Shown here piece by piece: positions 10,872 through 23,058 of a DNA stretch of 64,000 nt. Made by a program: the position numbers and the translations under genes. Location of the stretch: positions 21,175 through 85,174 of the forward strand of contig CABXSO010000001.1 of the NCBI GenBank assembly GCA_902514945.1, given 5' to 3'. The DNA is from an uncultured Pelagibacteraceae bacterium (GTDB lineage Bacteria > Pseudomonadota > Alphaproteobacteria > Pelagibacterales > Pelagibacteraceae). A model generated the notes under the pieces. The model was not told where the DNA came from. It searched no databases and saw only the letters and a list, made by a program, of their open reading frames with translations. Position 1 is the first letter of the stretch. The number at the start of each line of letters is the position of its first letter.

Positions 10872-11106
10872 GATTTTTTTGACTAATTTTAGATATCATT
10901 TTTTTTGTTTTTTCGTTAATTTCTCTAATATCTTTTTGAAATTTTTTTTCAATAATGTTATTGAGTTTGATTAGGTTTTGATATTTGTCTAAAGAGTCAC
11001 CTAAATCCTTTTGATTTTCTAATTCTTCAATCATCCTATTTGCCTCAAAAGTTAACTCCTCAAGAGAAAATGAATTATAATCTTTTTGTAAATTTTTATC
11101 TTTCAT
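10852..11106 (-). CDS. xseB: Exodeoxyribonuclease VII small subunit
   Basis: This 84-residue, highly charged helical protein has the family signature: FSLEELTFEANRMIEELENQKDLGDSLDKYQNLIKLNNIIEKKF aligns with the XseB fold FEeALaELEeIVeqLEsGdLsLeesl.yE. The small subunit joins XseA in an exonuclease degrading single-stranded DNA from both ends. Its place upstream of ispA-dxs is the standard context. The lysine-rich C-terminal tail is longer than usual. The large subunit gene is not in this window. Confidence 0.88.
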   Translation of the reverse strand: MKDKNLQKDYNSFSLEELTFEANRMIEELENQKDLGDSLDKYQNLIKLNNIIEKKFQKDIREINEKTKKMISKISQKNHAKKTK

Positions 11107-11126
11107 ATAATACTCTCAAATAGTAC

Positions 11127-12059
11127 ATGAAAATTAATCTTGCAAATATTAAAAAAGCGAAGAAACTGTTAAATAAAAGAGAGTGTATTGCTATACCCAC
11201 TGAAACTGTTTATGGAATTGGAGGAAATGCTTATTCTGACACTGCTTGTAAAAAAATATTTAAATTAAAAAAAAGACCCAAGAATAATCCACTGATAGTT
11301 CATTATTATGATTTAAAAAACTTAGAAGCTGATTGTGATTTAAATAATGATTTTAAAAAATTGTATAAAAGATTTTGTCCTGGGCCAATAACATTTATTT
11401 TAAATCTTAAGAAAACATCAAAAATTTCTAAAGTTGCAACAAATCAAAAAAAAACACTTGCTGTAAGATTTCCAAAACATCCTATAACAAGAAATTTATT
11501 AAAAAATTTAAATTTTCCTATTGCAGCACCTAGTGCAAATATTTCTACAAAAATAAGTGCAGTGACTTCTTCAGATGTTAAAGATGATTTTGGAAAAAAA
11601 ATTAAGTATGTGCTTGAAGGTGGAAAATCATTAATCGGTGTAGAATCAACGATTGTTGATCTTAGAAAAAAACCTCAAATTTTAAGATTGGGTGGTTTAG
11701 AAGTAGAAACTATTCAAAAAATATTAAAAAAAAAGATATCAATTAACATTAATCCCTCTAAAATTTCAGTACCTGGACAATTGAAAATCCATTATTCTCC
11801 CGGTATTCCAATTAGGCTTAATGTTAGAAAAATTCAAAAAGATGAAGCCTTTTTATTAATTAAAAAAAATAAGATTAACAAATCAAACTATTATTTTTTA
11901 TCAGAAAAAGGAAATTTAAAAGAAGCTGCAAAAAATCTTTATACGACTTTAAGAAAAATAAAAAAAGATAGATATAAATCTATAGCTGTGAGTAAAATTC
12001 CGAATAAAGGATTTGGCAAAACAATAAATGATAGATTAATGAGAGCTTCAAAATTTTAA
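11127..12059 (+). CDS. sua5: L-threonylcarbamoyladenylate synthase (Sua5/YwlC type)
   Basis: This 310-residue enzyme makes threonylcarbamoyl-AMP from threonine, bicarbonate and ATP for the t6A37 modification of tRNAs reading ANN codons. The YrdC-like domain occupies about residues 1-195, with AIPTETVYGIGGNAYSD near 22 and the KxR-like loop KLKKRPKNNPLIVHY. A C-terminal Sua5 domain follows (VPGQLKIHYSPGIPIRL near 230), so this is the long Sua5 form, not the short TsaC. It is divergent from xseB across 20 bases. Its stop is shared with the next start (TAATG), so it is coupled to the ABC transporter pair. Confidence 0.94.
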   Translation: MKINLANIKKAKKLLNKRECIAIPTETVYGIGGNAYSDTACKKIFKLKKRPKNNPLIVHYYDLKNLEADCDLNNDFKKLYKRFCPGPITFILNLKKTSKISKVATNQKKTLAVRFPKHPITRNLLKNLNFPIAAPSANISTKISAVTSSDVKDDFGKKIKYVLEGGKSLIGVESTIVDLRKKPQILRLGGLEVETIQKILKKKISININPSKISVPGQLKIHYSPGIPIRLNVRKIQKDEAFLLIKKNKINKSNYYFLSEKGNLKEAAKNLYTTLRKIKKDRYKSIAVSKIPNKGFGKTINDRLMRASKF

Positions 12060-12787
12060 TGCCAATACCACTCGAAATAATCGATTTATCAAAAACTTAT
12101 GACTCGAAAGAAGCTGTTCGAAATATTTCTTTTAAGGTAAATGAAAATGAAATCATTGGAATTCTTGGGCCTAATGGTTGTGGCAAAACGACAACAATAG
12201 GTATGATCCTGGGTTTACTTAAACCCACTGGAGGCAAAGTTTTAATTAAGGGTTTAGAAATTGAAAAACAAAGAGTAGATTTGTTGAACGAATTAAATTT
12301 TATTTCACCTTATATTGAATTACCAAAAAAATTAACCGTAAAACAGAATTTAGAAGTCTATGGAAGACTTTATGATGTTAAGGAACTAAAAAAAAAAATT
12401 GAATATCTTTGTGAAAAATTAAGATTAAATGAATTTATTAATAAAAACACTGGAGAACTTTCCTCTGGTCAAAAAAATAGAGTAAGTCTTGCTAAATCAA
12501 TTATTAATGATCCATCTGTTTTACTTCTTGATGAACCAACTGCATCTCTTGATCCAGAAACAGGAGACTTTGTTAGAAGTTTTTTAGAAGAATACCAGAA
12601 AGAAAAAAAAACTTCTATTCTCCTTGCTTCTCATAATATGTCCGAGGTTGAAAGATTGTGCTCCTCAGTACTTATGATGAATAAAGGAACTATTATTGAT
12701 GAGGGAACACCTGAAGAATTAATTAAAAAACATGGCCGGAAAAATATGGAGGAAGTTTTTTTAAAACTTACAAGAGATTTATTGTGA
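12059..12787 (+). CDS. ABC-2 type transporter, ATP-binding protein
   Basis: This 242-residue ATPase subunit has Walker A GPNGCGKTT at about residues 38-46, the signature LSSGQKNRVSLAKS near 135, Walker B SVLLLDEPTASLDP near 155 and the switch histidine in ASHNMSE near 191. It resembles the NodI/DrrA/CcmA-like group that powers ABC-2 exporters. It begins within the sua5 stop and its own end overlaps the permease start by 4 bases. The exported substrate cannot be deduced; lipid, polysaccharide or small molecule are all possible. Confidence 0.93.
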   Translation: MPIPLEIIDLSKTYDSKEAVRNISFKVNENEIIGILGPNGCGKTTTIGMILGLLKPTGGKVLIKGLEIEKQRVDLLNELNFISPYIELPKKLTVKQNLEVYGRLYDVKELKKKIEYLCEKLRLNEFINKNTGELSSGQKNRVSLAKSIINDPSVLLLDEPTASLDPETGDFVRSFLEEYQKEKKTSILLASHNMSEVERLCSSVLMMNKGTIIDEGTPEELIKKHGRKNMEEVFLKLTRDLL

Positions 12788-13575
12788 ATTTAAATAAAAT
12801 GTATGGTCTTTTTTTAAGACATTTTTATCTTATCAAAAGTTCTTTACCTAGGGTTTTGGATTTGATTTATTGGCCAACTATTCAGATTATTCTTTGGGGC
12901 TTTATTTCCAAATTTTTTTCAATTTATAGTGATTATTACAGTAATACGCTTGGAATAATTCTTACATGTGCAATTCTTTACGATATTCTTTTCAGATCAA
13001 GCATAAGTTTTAATATGCTCTTTTTAGAGGAAATCTGGAGCAGAAATTTTACAAATTTATTTATTGCTCCTCTTAAACTTAGAGAAATAATAGCATCACT
13101 AATCTTCACTGCTCTAATAAGAACTTTAATCGGATTAGTTCCTGCAATTATTTTGACATCACCTTTGTTTGGAGTCTCAATTTTAAAATTAGGTTTTCCT
13201 CTATTAATATTATTTCTAAGTTTATATATATTTGGAATAACACTTGGGTTATTTGTTAGCTCTGGTCTGATGAGGTTTGGTCCATCTTTTGAAAATATAG
13301 CTTGGTCATCTTTATTTTTACTTGCACCATTAGGCTGTATTTATTATCCAATAGAAATACTTCCTAATTTTTTTCAGATTATTGCGAAAGGTTTACCATT
13401 AGTTTACATTTTTGATGAGACAAGAAATATATTATTAAATGGAGTTGTAAATTATGAAAATATAAAACAAGCTTATTTGTTAAATCTAGTTTATTTAATT
13501 TTTGGAATATATTTATTTTATTTCTCTTTTTTAAAAGCCAGGGTAAAAGGAACATTAATAAATATGGGTGAATAA
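12784..13575 (+). CDS. ABC-2 type transporter, permease protein
   Basis: This 263-residue membrane protein starts with GTG, overlapping the ATPase stop (GTGA). About six hydrophobic segments are visible, including IILWGFISKFF, NTLGIILTCAILYDILF, LIFTALIRTLIGLVPAIIL, FPLLILFLSLYIFGITLGLFV, IAWSSLFLLAPLGCIYYPI and LLNLVYLIFGIYLFYFSFL. The mid-protein arrangement and PIEILPNFFQIIAKGLPLVYIFDETRNILL block are typical of NodJ/ABC2_membrane permeases. It forms a one-ATPase one-permease exporter with the preceding gene. Substrate unknown. Confidence 0.9.
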   Translation: MNLNKMYGLFLRHFYLIKSSLPRVLDLIYWPTIQIILWGFISKFFSIYSDYYSNTLGIILTCAILYDILFRSSISFNMLFLEEIWSRNFTNLFIAPLKLREIIASLIFTALIRTLIGLVPAIILTSPLFGVSILKLGFPLLILFLSLYIFGITLGLFVSSGLMRFGPSFENIAWSSLFLLAPLGCIYYPIEILPNFFQIIAKGLPLVYIFDETRNILLNGVVNYENIKQAYLLNLVYLIFGIYLFYFSFLKARVKGTLINMGE

Positions 13576-13576
13576 T

Positions 13577-13653
13577 TGGTGCGCCTGCTAGGAGTCGAAC
13601 CCAGAACCTCCTGATCCGAAGTCAGGCGCTCTATCCAGTTGAGCTACAAGCGC
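13577..13653 (-). tRNA. tRNA-Arg, anticodon TCG
   Basis: A full cloverleaf can be folded on the minus strand. The acceptor GCGCTTG pairs with CAGGCGC, the D stem GCTC with GAGC, and the anticodon stem CCTGA with TCAGG around the loop CTTCGGA, which gives anticodon TCG. The T stem is CTGGG/CCTAG with loop TTCGACT. The discriminator is A and the CCA end is encoded (13577-13579). It sits antisense between two plus-strand genes. Confidence 0.95.
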
Positions 13654-13676
13654 ATATCATATTAATATAACATTTT

Positions 13677-14657
13677 ATGGAAAAAAAAATAAATTTGATT
13701 GTTGATAAGATTGAAAATGACATCCGTGTTGATGTTTTTATCAAAAAGAGAAAGGATGCAGTTAGTCGAACTAGAATAAAAAAACTGATTTTAGATAAAA
13801 AATTAACGATAAACAACAAAGTAGTAATTGATCCCTCTAAGAAAATATATTTTAATGATCAAATAAAATTGATTATTCCTGAACCTAAAAAAGCTTCTCT
13901 AAAACCATACAAGTTTAATTTAGATATAGTTTTTGAGGATAAGGACTTAATTGTTTTAAATAAACCTGCTGGAATAGTGATACACCCCGGAGCGGGTAAT
14001 TTCGATAATACTATTGTAAATGCTCTTATGAATTATAATAAGAACTCTTTTTCTAATATTGGAGGTGAATTAAGACCTGGTATAGTACATAGAATTGATA
14101 AAAATACATCTGGATTAGTTGTGGTTGCAAAAAATAATCTAACACACGAACATCTTTCAAATCAATTTAATAAACATACAATCAATCGAGTTTATCAATT
14201 ATTAATTTGGGGGAAAGTTAGACCATCTAAAGGTAAGATAGAAACCTTCATTAAAAGGAGTTCAAAAAATAGACAAATGATGGAGGTTAGTAGTAGTAAA
14301 GGAAAAAAAGCAATAACCAATTATAAAACTTTAGAAATTTTTGAAAATGATAATATACCAACATTAAGTTTATTAGAGTGTAAATTAGAAACTGGTCGAA
14401 CCCATCAAATTAGAGTCCATATGAATTATTTAGGTAATAGTATTGTTGGTGACGACAAATATAAAAAGAAATTTAATAGTCTTAAAAATATAGATCCTTT
14501 ATTAGAAAAAATTTTAATTAAGTTAAATAGACAGTTTCTTCATGCGAAAACGTTAGGATTTATTCACCCAAAAAAAAATAAAGAAATGACTTTTAACTCA
14601 ATTTTACCAAATGAACTTCAAATAATTCTAAAAACACTGAGAAATGCGGTTAAATAA
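13677..14657 (+). CDS. rluD: RluA-family 23S rRNA pseudouridine synthase (RluD-like)
   Basis: This 326-residue enzyme has an N-terminal S4 RNA-binding domain (about 15-65, VDVFIKKRKDAVSRTRIKKLI...KLTINN) and an RluA catalytic domain. The catalytic aspartate is Asp141 in GIVHRIDKNTSGLVVVAK. Other marks are LNKPAGIVIHPG, TGRTHQIRVHMNYLGNSIVGD and the C-terminal FLHAKTLGFIHP. RluD-type enzymes modify helix 69 of 23S rRNA. It precedes rpoH by 34 bases, the usual alphaproteobacterial neighbourhood. Assignment to RluD rather than RluC rests on that context and length. Confidence 0.9.
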   Translation: MEKKINLIVDKIENDIRVDVFIKKRKDAVSRTRIKKLILDKKLTINNKVVIDPSKKIYFNDQIKLIIPEPKKASLKPYKFNLDIVFEDKDLIVLNKPAGIVIHPGAGNFDNTIVNALMNYNKNSFSNIGGELRPGIVHRIDKNTSGLVVVAKNNLTHEHLSNQFNKHTINRVYQLLIWGKVRPSKGKIETFIKRSSKNRQMMEVSSSKGKKAITNYKTLEIFENDNIPTLSLLECKLETGRTHQIRVHMNYLGNSIVGDDKYKKKFNSLKNIDPLLEKILIKLNRQFLHAKTLGFIHPKKNKEMTFNSILPNELQIILKTLRNAVK

Positions 14658-14691
14658 ATCATTGAAAAATTTTAAATATTAATTAGATAAA

Positions 14692-17692
<3,001 letters not shown>

Positions 17693-17693
17693 A

Positions 17694-19025
17694 TTATTTA
17701 ATCTTTTTTAAAACAATATTTAAACACTTAGAAAGAAGAGTTTTGTTCTCACTTTCACCCATTATTCTTATTTTTGATTCTGTCCCTGACTTTCTTACCA
17801 AAATTCTACCATTACCTTTAATTAATTTTGTTGCTAGTTTAATTGAATTTTTAATTTCTAATCTATTAATTATATTCTTATCTTTAACTTCAATATTTCT
17901 TAATATTTGAGGAGTTTTTTTGAATTTTTCAAAAAATTCACTAGCTTTCTTTCCTTTTCTAATAGCAAATAAAGACTCTAAAGCTACAAGTAATCCATCC
18001 CCTGTTGTTGCAAATTTACCCAAAATAATGTGTCCAGACTGTTCACCTCCTAAATTGAATTTATTCTTTTGCATTTTTTCTTTAACATATCTATCGCCAA
18101 CATTAGCACGTATAAATTTAATGCCTTCCTTTTTTAAAAATTTTTCAAGACCATAATTGGACATTAATGTTCCAACAACCCCACCTTTCAGCATTTTTTT
18201 CTTTTTCCATCTCAAAGCTAAGGCCGCAATAATTTGATCTCCATCTATGATATTACTTTTTTCATCGCACATAATAATTCTGTCAGCATCACCATCCAAT
18301 GAAATACCTATATGTGCCTTATGTTTTTTAACTGCAGATTTTATATTTTTAGGAAACGTGGATCCGCAATTTTTATTAATATTTAATCCATTAGGATTTA
18401 TCCCAATTGCAATTACTTTAGCCCCTAATGATTTAAGTAGTTTTGGACCAGCTTTATAGCCTGCTCCATTTGCACAATCTATAACAATTCTAAGTCCCCT
18501 TAAATTAAATTCTTTAGTAAAATTTTTCTTTAAAATTTTAATATAATTTTCAGTTCCAGTTTCTAATCTTTTAACTCGTCCTAGTTTTTCAGGTTTAGAA
18601 AGATTTTTAATTATATTTTTATCAATCAAATTCTCGATTTTTTTTTCTATCTTATCTGATAATTTCATCCCATTAGGACCAAATAGTTTTAATCCGTTAT
18701 CACTATGTGGATTGTGAGATGCTGTGATCATAATACCCATGTTAGCTTTCATAGATTTTGTAAGCATAGCTAAACCGTTTGTTGGTAAGGGTCCTAAGGT
18801 ATATACATGCATGCCTGCAGATGCTAATCCTGATACCAGTGCAGGCTCAAGGGTATAACCAGATAATCTTGTATCTTTAGCAATTATTGCAATTTGTTTT
18901 CTTTTATTTTGTAATTTAAAATATGTTCCACTTGCTAAACCAAATTTAAAAAACATATCTCCATTAATATTTTTACTATTAATAGCCCCTCTAATACCGT
19001 CAGTACCAAAATATTTTTTTGTCAT
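17694..19025 (-). CDS. glmM: Phosphoglucosamine mutase
   Basis: This 443-residue alpha-phosphohexomutase converts glucosamine-6-P to glucosamine-1-P for UDP-GlcNAc, the precursor of peptidoglycan and LPS. The start is YFGTDGIRGAIN. The phosphoserine is Ser103 in GIMITASHNPHSDNGLKLFG. The metal loop is SLDGDADRIIMCDE, the sugar-binding loop GGEQSGHIILG, and the phosphate-binding end VRKSGTESKIRIMGE. Its ATG overlaps the folP stop by one base. The downstream order folP-glmM is common next to ftsH. Confidence 0.97.
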   Translation of the reverse strand: MTKKYFGTDGIRGAINSKNINGDMFFKFGLASGTYFKLQNKRKQIAIIAKDTRLSGYTLEPALVSGLASAGMHVYTLGPLPTNGLAMLTKSMKANMGIMITASHNPHSDNGLKLFGPNGMKLSDKIEKKIENLIDKNIIKNLSKPEKLGRVKRLETGTENYIKILKKNFTKEFNLRGLRIVIDCANGAGYKAGPKLLKSLGAKVIAIGINPNGLNINKNCGSTFPKNIKSAVKKHKAHIGISLDGDADRIIMCDEKSNIIDGDQIIAALALRWKKKKMLKGGVVGTLMSNYGLEKFLKKEGIKFIRANVGDRYVKEKMQKNKFNLGGEQSGHIILGKFATTGDGLLVALESLFAIRKGKKASEFFEKFKKTPQILRNIEVKDKNIINRLEIKNSIKLATKLIKGNGRILVRKSGTESKIRIMGESENKTLLSKCLNIVLKKIK

Positions 19026-20080
19026 TAATTACTTATAATTTTTCTAAAAACTTTTAAGCCCTGTGTTATTTCATTTACATCATGGATTCTTAAAATTTGA
19101 ATACCTTGCATCATTAGATAAATTGATGATGCTAATGTTCCACCAATCCTAGATTTACTATCGTTTTTTTTAGATAAGTCCTTGATAAATCTCTTTCGTG
19201 AATTACCTACAAGTATAGGAAAACCAAGAGAATGAAAAATAGAAATGTTGCGAATTAGACTCATATTATGTTTCAATTTTTTTCCAAAACCTATCCCGGG
19301 ATCTAAAATTATATTATTATGATTAATGCCTTTTGACCTTATTAGTTTTATTTTTCTCTCAAAAAAATCATATATATCTAATAACTCATTTTCATAAATA
19401 GGTTTTTTTTGCATATTTTCTGGAAGGCCTTGCGAATGTTGAATTACAAATGGAACTTTATATCTCCTCAATACATTAATAGTATTAGTATCAAAATTTA
19501 GACCTGAAACATCATTAATTAATTGTACTCCTAAGTTTATACCCTTTTCTATAATATTTGATTTTCTAGTATCTAAAGATATTGGTATTTTTTTTTTGAC
19601 TAAATATTTTAAAATTCTGTTAATTCTATTCCATTCTAAACTTTCACTGATCGCTTTTGATCCTGGCCGTGTAGACTCTCCACCAACATCAATTAAGTTA
19701 GCCCCGTAGTTTTTTAAATTAATTGCATGGTCAACCGCTTTTTCCATCTTGTTAAATTTTCCTCCATCAGAAAAACTATCAGGTGTTAAATTTAAAACAC
19801 CTAATATATTAGGCGTTTCTTTAAAATTGAAATTAGAAAAATTTTTTTTTTTAGATTTAATTTTTTCTAAGTCTAAATTTATTTTTTTTTTAATTACTTT
19901 TGGTAAATCTTTAATACGATTAATGGAGATTTTTTTTTTTGATCTTCTCGTTAATATTTCTACTTGATCAAATGAAATTTCTTTAATCTGGCTTAATGGT
20001 ATAGTTTTTTTTTTATCTACCAGTTCTGTTGAATGTTTTCCATAATAGAAATTACACACTCTAGTGTAATATCTAGACAT
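19025..20080 (-). CDS. folP: Dihydropteroate synthase with N-terminal extension
   Basis: This 351-residue protein has a C-terminal DHPS TIM barrel from about residue 87. It shows ILGVLNLTPDSFSDGG, GANLIDVGGESTRPGS, LDTRKSNI, LINDVSGL, the ILDPGIGFGKKL segment and NSRKRFI. It condenses p-aminobenzoate with dihydropterin diphosphate in folate synthesis. The first 85 residues (CNFYYGKHSTELVDKKKTIPLSQIKEISF...) are additional to the roughly 270-residue enzymatic core. Such extensions occur in alphaproteobacterial FolP, with function unknown to me. It lies directly downstream of ftsH. Confidence 0.94.
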   Translation of the reverse strand: MSRYYTRVCNFYYGKHSTELVDKKKTIPLSQIKEISFDQVEILTRRSKKKISINRIKDLPKVIKKKINLDLEKIKSKKKNFSNFNFKETPNILGVLNLTPDSFSDGGKFNKMEKAVDHAINLKNYGANLIDVGGESTRPGSKAISESLEWNRINRILKYLVKKKIPISLDTRKSNIIEKGINLGVQLINDVSGLNFDTNTINVLRRYKVPFVIQHSQGLPENMQKKPIYENELLDIYDFFERKIKLIRSKGINHNNIILDPGIGFGKKLKHNMSLIRNISIFHSLGFPILVGNSRKRFIKDLSKKNDSKSRIGGTLASSIYLMMQGIQILRIHDVNEITQGLKVFRKIISN

Positions 20081-20085
20081 TAAAA

Positions 20086-21987
20086 TTAATGAACAATTTT
20101 TGGTTTAAGTCCCATTGCACCCATGGCAGAACTCTTCTCATCATCAACTTTTAAATCTTGTTTATCAGCAGGATAGACATTTTTATTAATTATATTTTCT
20201 ATTTCTTCGCCAGTTAAAGTTTCATATGTCATTAGAGCCTTAGCAATTTTATGAAGATCGTCAACTTTCTCAGTAAGTATCTCTGTTGCTTTATTATAGC
20301 CTTCATCAACTAATTTTCTTATTTCTTTATCTATTTTTTGAGCCACTTCCTCTGAAACTGACTGTGTCTGAGTAACAGATCTTCCAAGAAATACTTCTTC
20401 TTGATTCTCGCCATATTCTACTGGTCCCATTTCTTCGCTCATTCCATATTTTGTTACCATAGCTCTAGCTAGTTGAGTTGCTTGATTGATATCAGATCCA
20501 CTTCCTCCACCTGCCCCAGTCGAAATATTATCTTTTCCAAAAATTACTTCCTCTGCTACTCTACCGCCAAAACATACTGCTAATCGTGCTTTTAAATATT
20601 TAATCGAAAAACCATGTTTATCTCTTTCTGGAAGATTCATAACCATACCTAATGCTCGACCTCTTGGTATAATTGTTGCTTTATGTATTGGATCGTAGCT
20701 AGGCATATTAAAAGAAACTAAAGCATGTCCTCCTTCATGATATGCCGTTAATTTTTTTTCATCTTCAGTCATAACCATTGAGCGTCTTTCTGCACCCATC
20801 ATTACTTTGTCTTTAGCTTCCTCAAACTCACTTAAAGTAACTATTCTTTTATTTTTTCTTGCAGCTAATAAAGCAGACTCATTTACTAAGTTTGCTAAAT
20901 CTGCACCTGAAAAACCTGGTGTCCCTCTTGCAATAGTTCTTAAATTTACATCAGGGGCCATCTTAATTTTTTTAACATGTACTTTTAATATTTTTTCTCT
21001 TCCAATAATATCTGGATTTGAAACGACTACTTGTCTGTCAAACCTTCCCGGTCTCAATAAAGCTGGGTCTAAAACATCTGGTCTGTTAGTTGCAGCTATA
21101 ATAATAACACCCTCATTAGTGTCAAAACCATCCATCTCAACTAAAAGCTGGTTAAGTGTTTGTTCTCTTTCGTCATTTCCACCACCTAAACCTGCCCCTC
21201 TGCTTCTTCCAACTGCATCAATCTCATCTATAAATATTATACATGGAGAATTTTTTTTTCCTTGTTCAAACATGTCTCTAACTCTTGATGCTCCAACTCC
21301 AACAAACATCTCAACGAAATCTGAGCCTGAAATAGTAAAAAAAGGAACTCCAGCTTCACCAGCAATAGCTCTAGCTAATAAAGTTTTTCCTGTGCCTGGA
21401 GGACCAACTAACAAGGCGCCTCTTGGAATTTTTCCACCTAACCTACTAAATTTTTTAGGGTCTCTTAAAAATTCTACAATCTCTTCAACTTCTTCTTTTG
21501 CTTCCTCAACACCTGCAACATCATTAAAAGTTACCTTTCCTTTCATTTCGTTCATCATTTTTGCTTTCGATCTTCCAAAACCCATGGCACCGCCTTTACC
21601 GCCTTGCATTTGTCTCATAAAGAAAATCCAAACCGCAATTAGTAACAACATAGGGAACCATGATAGTAACACACCAAACAATGATGGCATTTTTTCATCA
21701 AGTGGGGCAGCAGAAATACTTACCCCTTTGTCAGAGAGTTTTTCTATTAAATTAGGATCATTAGGTGAATATGTTTTAAAACTTTTTCCGTTTGCATAAA
21801 CTCCATTAATGTTATTTCCTTGTATCTCAACTTTTACAACTTCACCATTATCAACAGACTCTAAAAAATCAGAAAAAATAATTTGATTTGAAGCACTTGT
21901 ATTAGCTTGAGGGTTCTTGAACATATTGTATAGACCAATTGTCAAAAAGACGATTATTGCCCACATAGCTAAATTTTTAAAATTCAT
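20086..21987 (-). CDS. ftsH: ATP-dependent zinc metalloprotease FtsH
   Basis: This 633-residue inner-membrane AAA+ protease degrades misassembled membrane proteins and short-lived regulators such as sigma-32. The membrane segments are at about residues 6-22 and 101-123, flanking a periplasmic domain. Walker A is GPPGTGKT (195-202), Walker [10 protein letters not shown], and the second region of homology [11 protein letters not shown]. The zinc site is HEGGH at 417-421. The length is complete. It lies between tilS and folP, the standard tilS-ftsH-folP-glmM order. rpoH, whose product is a known FtsH substrate in E. coli, is nearby. Confidence 0.98.
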   Translation of the reverse strand: MNFKNLAMWAIIVFLTIGLYNMFKNPQANTSASNQIIFSDFLESVDNGEVVKVEIQGNNINGVYANGKSFKTYSPNDPNLIEKLSDKGVSISAAPLDEKMPSLFGVLLSWFPMLLLIAVWIFFMRQMQGGKGGAMGFGRSKAKMMNEMKGKVTFNDVAGVEEAKEEVEEIVEFLRDPKKFSRLGGKIPRGALLVGPPGTGKTLLARAIAGEAGVPFFTISGSDFVEMFVGVGASRVRDMFEQGKKNSPCIIFIDEIDAVGRSRGAGLGGGNDEREQTLNQLLVEMDGFDTNEGVIIIAATNRPDVLDPALLRPGRFDRQVVVSNPDIIGREKILKVHVKKIKMAPDVNLRTIARGTPGFSGADLANLVNESALLAARKNKRIVTLSEFEEAKDKVMMGAERRSMVMTEDEKKLTAYHEGGHALVSFNMPSYDPIHKATIIPRGRALGMVMNLPERDKHGFSIKYLKARLAVCFGGRVAEEVIFGKDNISTGAGGGSGSDINQATQLARAMVTKYGMSEEMGPVEYGENQEEVFLGRSVTQTQSVSEEVAQKIDKEIRKLVDEGYNKATEILTEKVDDLHKIAKALMTYETLTGEEIENIINKNVYPADKQDLKVDDEKSSAMGAMGLKPKIVH

Positions 21988-22029
21988 GACTATAAGATAA
22001 GAATTATTATTAATATAACAAGGTTATTT

Positions 22030-23058
22030 TTAGTATTCTTTTGTTAAAATGACAGTCTGATTAATCATCTTAATGACGCATCCTCCTAGTGTTTCTCTAA
22101 ATAATCTCTTATTTCTAATCTTATTTAAAATACTATCAATTTTTTTACCTCTGACTGGGTTCCGCTTTTTACCAACAAAATGAATTAAATCTGATAAAGA
22201 TCTAAAAACTACCTCATATGAGTTGTCAAAAAAATCCTCTTTTAAGACTAACTCTTTTTTTTTTTCGTTTAGTCTCGAGTTATTTTTCTTGTTTTTTTCA
22301 ACATAAAATCTTATTGATTCATCTGAAATTTTCAAATTTTTTATAGTTAATTGAAATTTTTTTTTATCAAAACCAATTGATTTTAATTGATCAATAAAAT
22401 TTCTTATTTTAATTCTATTAAATTTTGTATTATAATTTGAGGGATCATTAATAAAAAAATTAAAAATAAATTTAGAAATAAATAACAAATCTTTTTTATC
22501 AAATTTGATAAGAGGTCTAAGTAAATTGACGCCATTAATTTTTGTCACCTCCCCCAGCGACACTAATCCTTTTAATCCACTTCCTCTTACCATTCTTAAA
22601 AAGAAATTTTCAATTAGATCATCCATATGATGACCTAAAACTAAGTTATTAATTTTTAATGTTTTACATTTAGAAAATAAAAGATCATATCTTTTTTTTC
22701 TGGCAAAAGATTGGATGCCGTTTGGAGGTTTTTTGCTCTTGACCGTCAGAATTTTTGACTCAATGTTCATAGACTTAAGAATTTTTTTTACTTTAAACGC
22801 CTCGATTGTTGACTCTTTTCTTAATTTATGATCAACGATAAAATACTTGGAATTAAGATCGTTTTTATAAGCAAAAATTCTTGTTAAAAATGCTAATGCT
22901 AAGCTATCTGATCCTCCAGATACAGCAACTATAAAATCTTTATCTATTTTAAATGAATCTTCAAATTTTCTATAAATTTGATTTACTCTTTGGTTACTAA
23001 ACTTTACTTTATATTTATTAGGAATTTTGTTTCTTACACTCAAATTTTTGAGACTCAT
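22030..23058 (-). CDS. tilS: tRNA(Ile)-lysidine synthase
   Basis: This 342-residue PP-loop ATPase converts C34 of tRNA-Ile(CAU) to lysidine. The P-loop is AVSGGSDSL at residues 45-53, followed by YFIVDHKLRKES, GIQSFARKKRYDLLF and NLVLGHHMDDLIENFFLRMVRGSGLKGL. It is shorter than the E. coli enzyme (about 430), so the C-terminal domain is reduced. The annotated ATG lies 41 bases inside the cpoB 3' end, an unusually long overlap. A TTG six codons in (about 23043) would shorten it. Either start leaves the catalytic domain intact. Confidence 0.92.
   Translation of the reverse strand: MSLKNLSVRNKIPNKYKVKFSNQRVNQIYRKFEDSFKIDKDFIVAVSGGSDSLALAFLTRIFAYKNDLNSKYFIVDHKLRKESTIEAFKVKKILKSMNIESKILTVKSKKPPNGIQSFARKKRYDLLFSKCKTLKINNLVLGHHMDDLIENFFLRMVRGSGLKGLVSLGEVTKINGVNLLRPLIKFDKKDLLFISKFIFNFFINDPSNYNTKFNRIKIRNFIDQLKSIGFDKKKFQLTIKNLKISDESIRFYVEKNKKNNSRLNEKKKELVLKEDFFDNSYEVVFRSLSDLIHFVGKKRNPVRGKKIDSILNKIRNKRLFRETLGGCVIKMINQTVILTKEY

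Noticed and set aside
10852-10974. Long A or T runs (8 or more) in many genes as phase-variation tracts
   Set aside because: Such runs occur throughout the window, in housekeeping genes as often as in the island, and follow from the extreme A/T content; nothing points to switching.
20807-21799. A 330-codon open frame on the plus strand
   Set aside because: It is exactly antisense to ftsH, low in complexity (Ser/Pro/Ala) and matches no family; it reflects the codon bias of ftsH.
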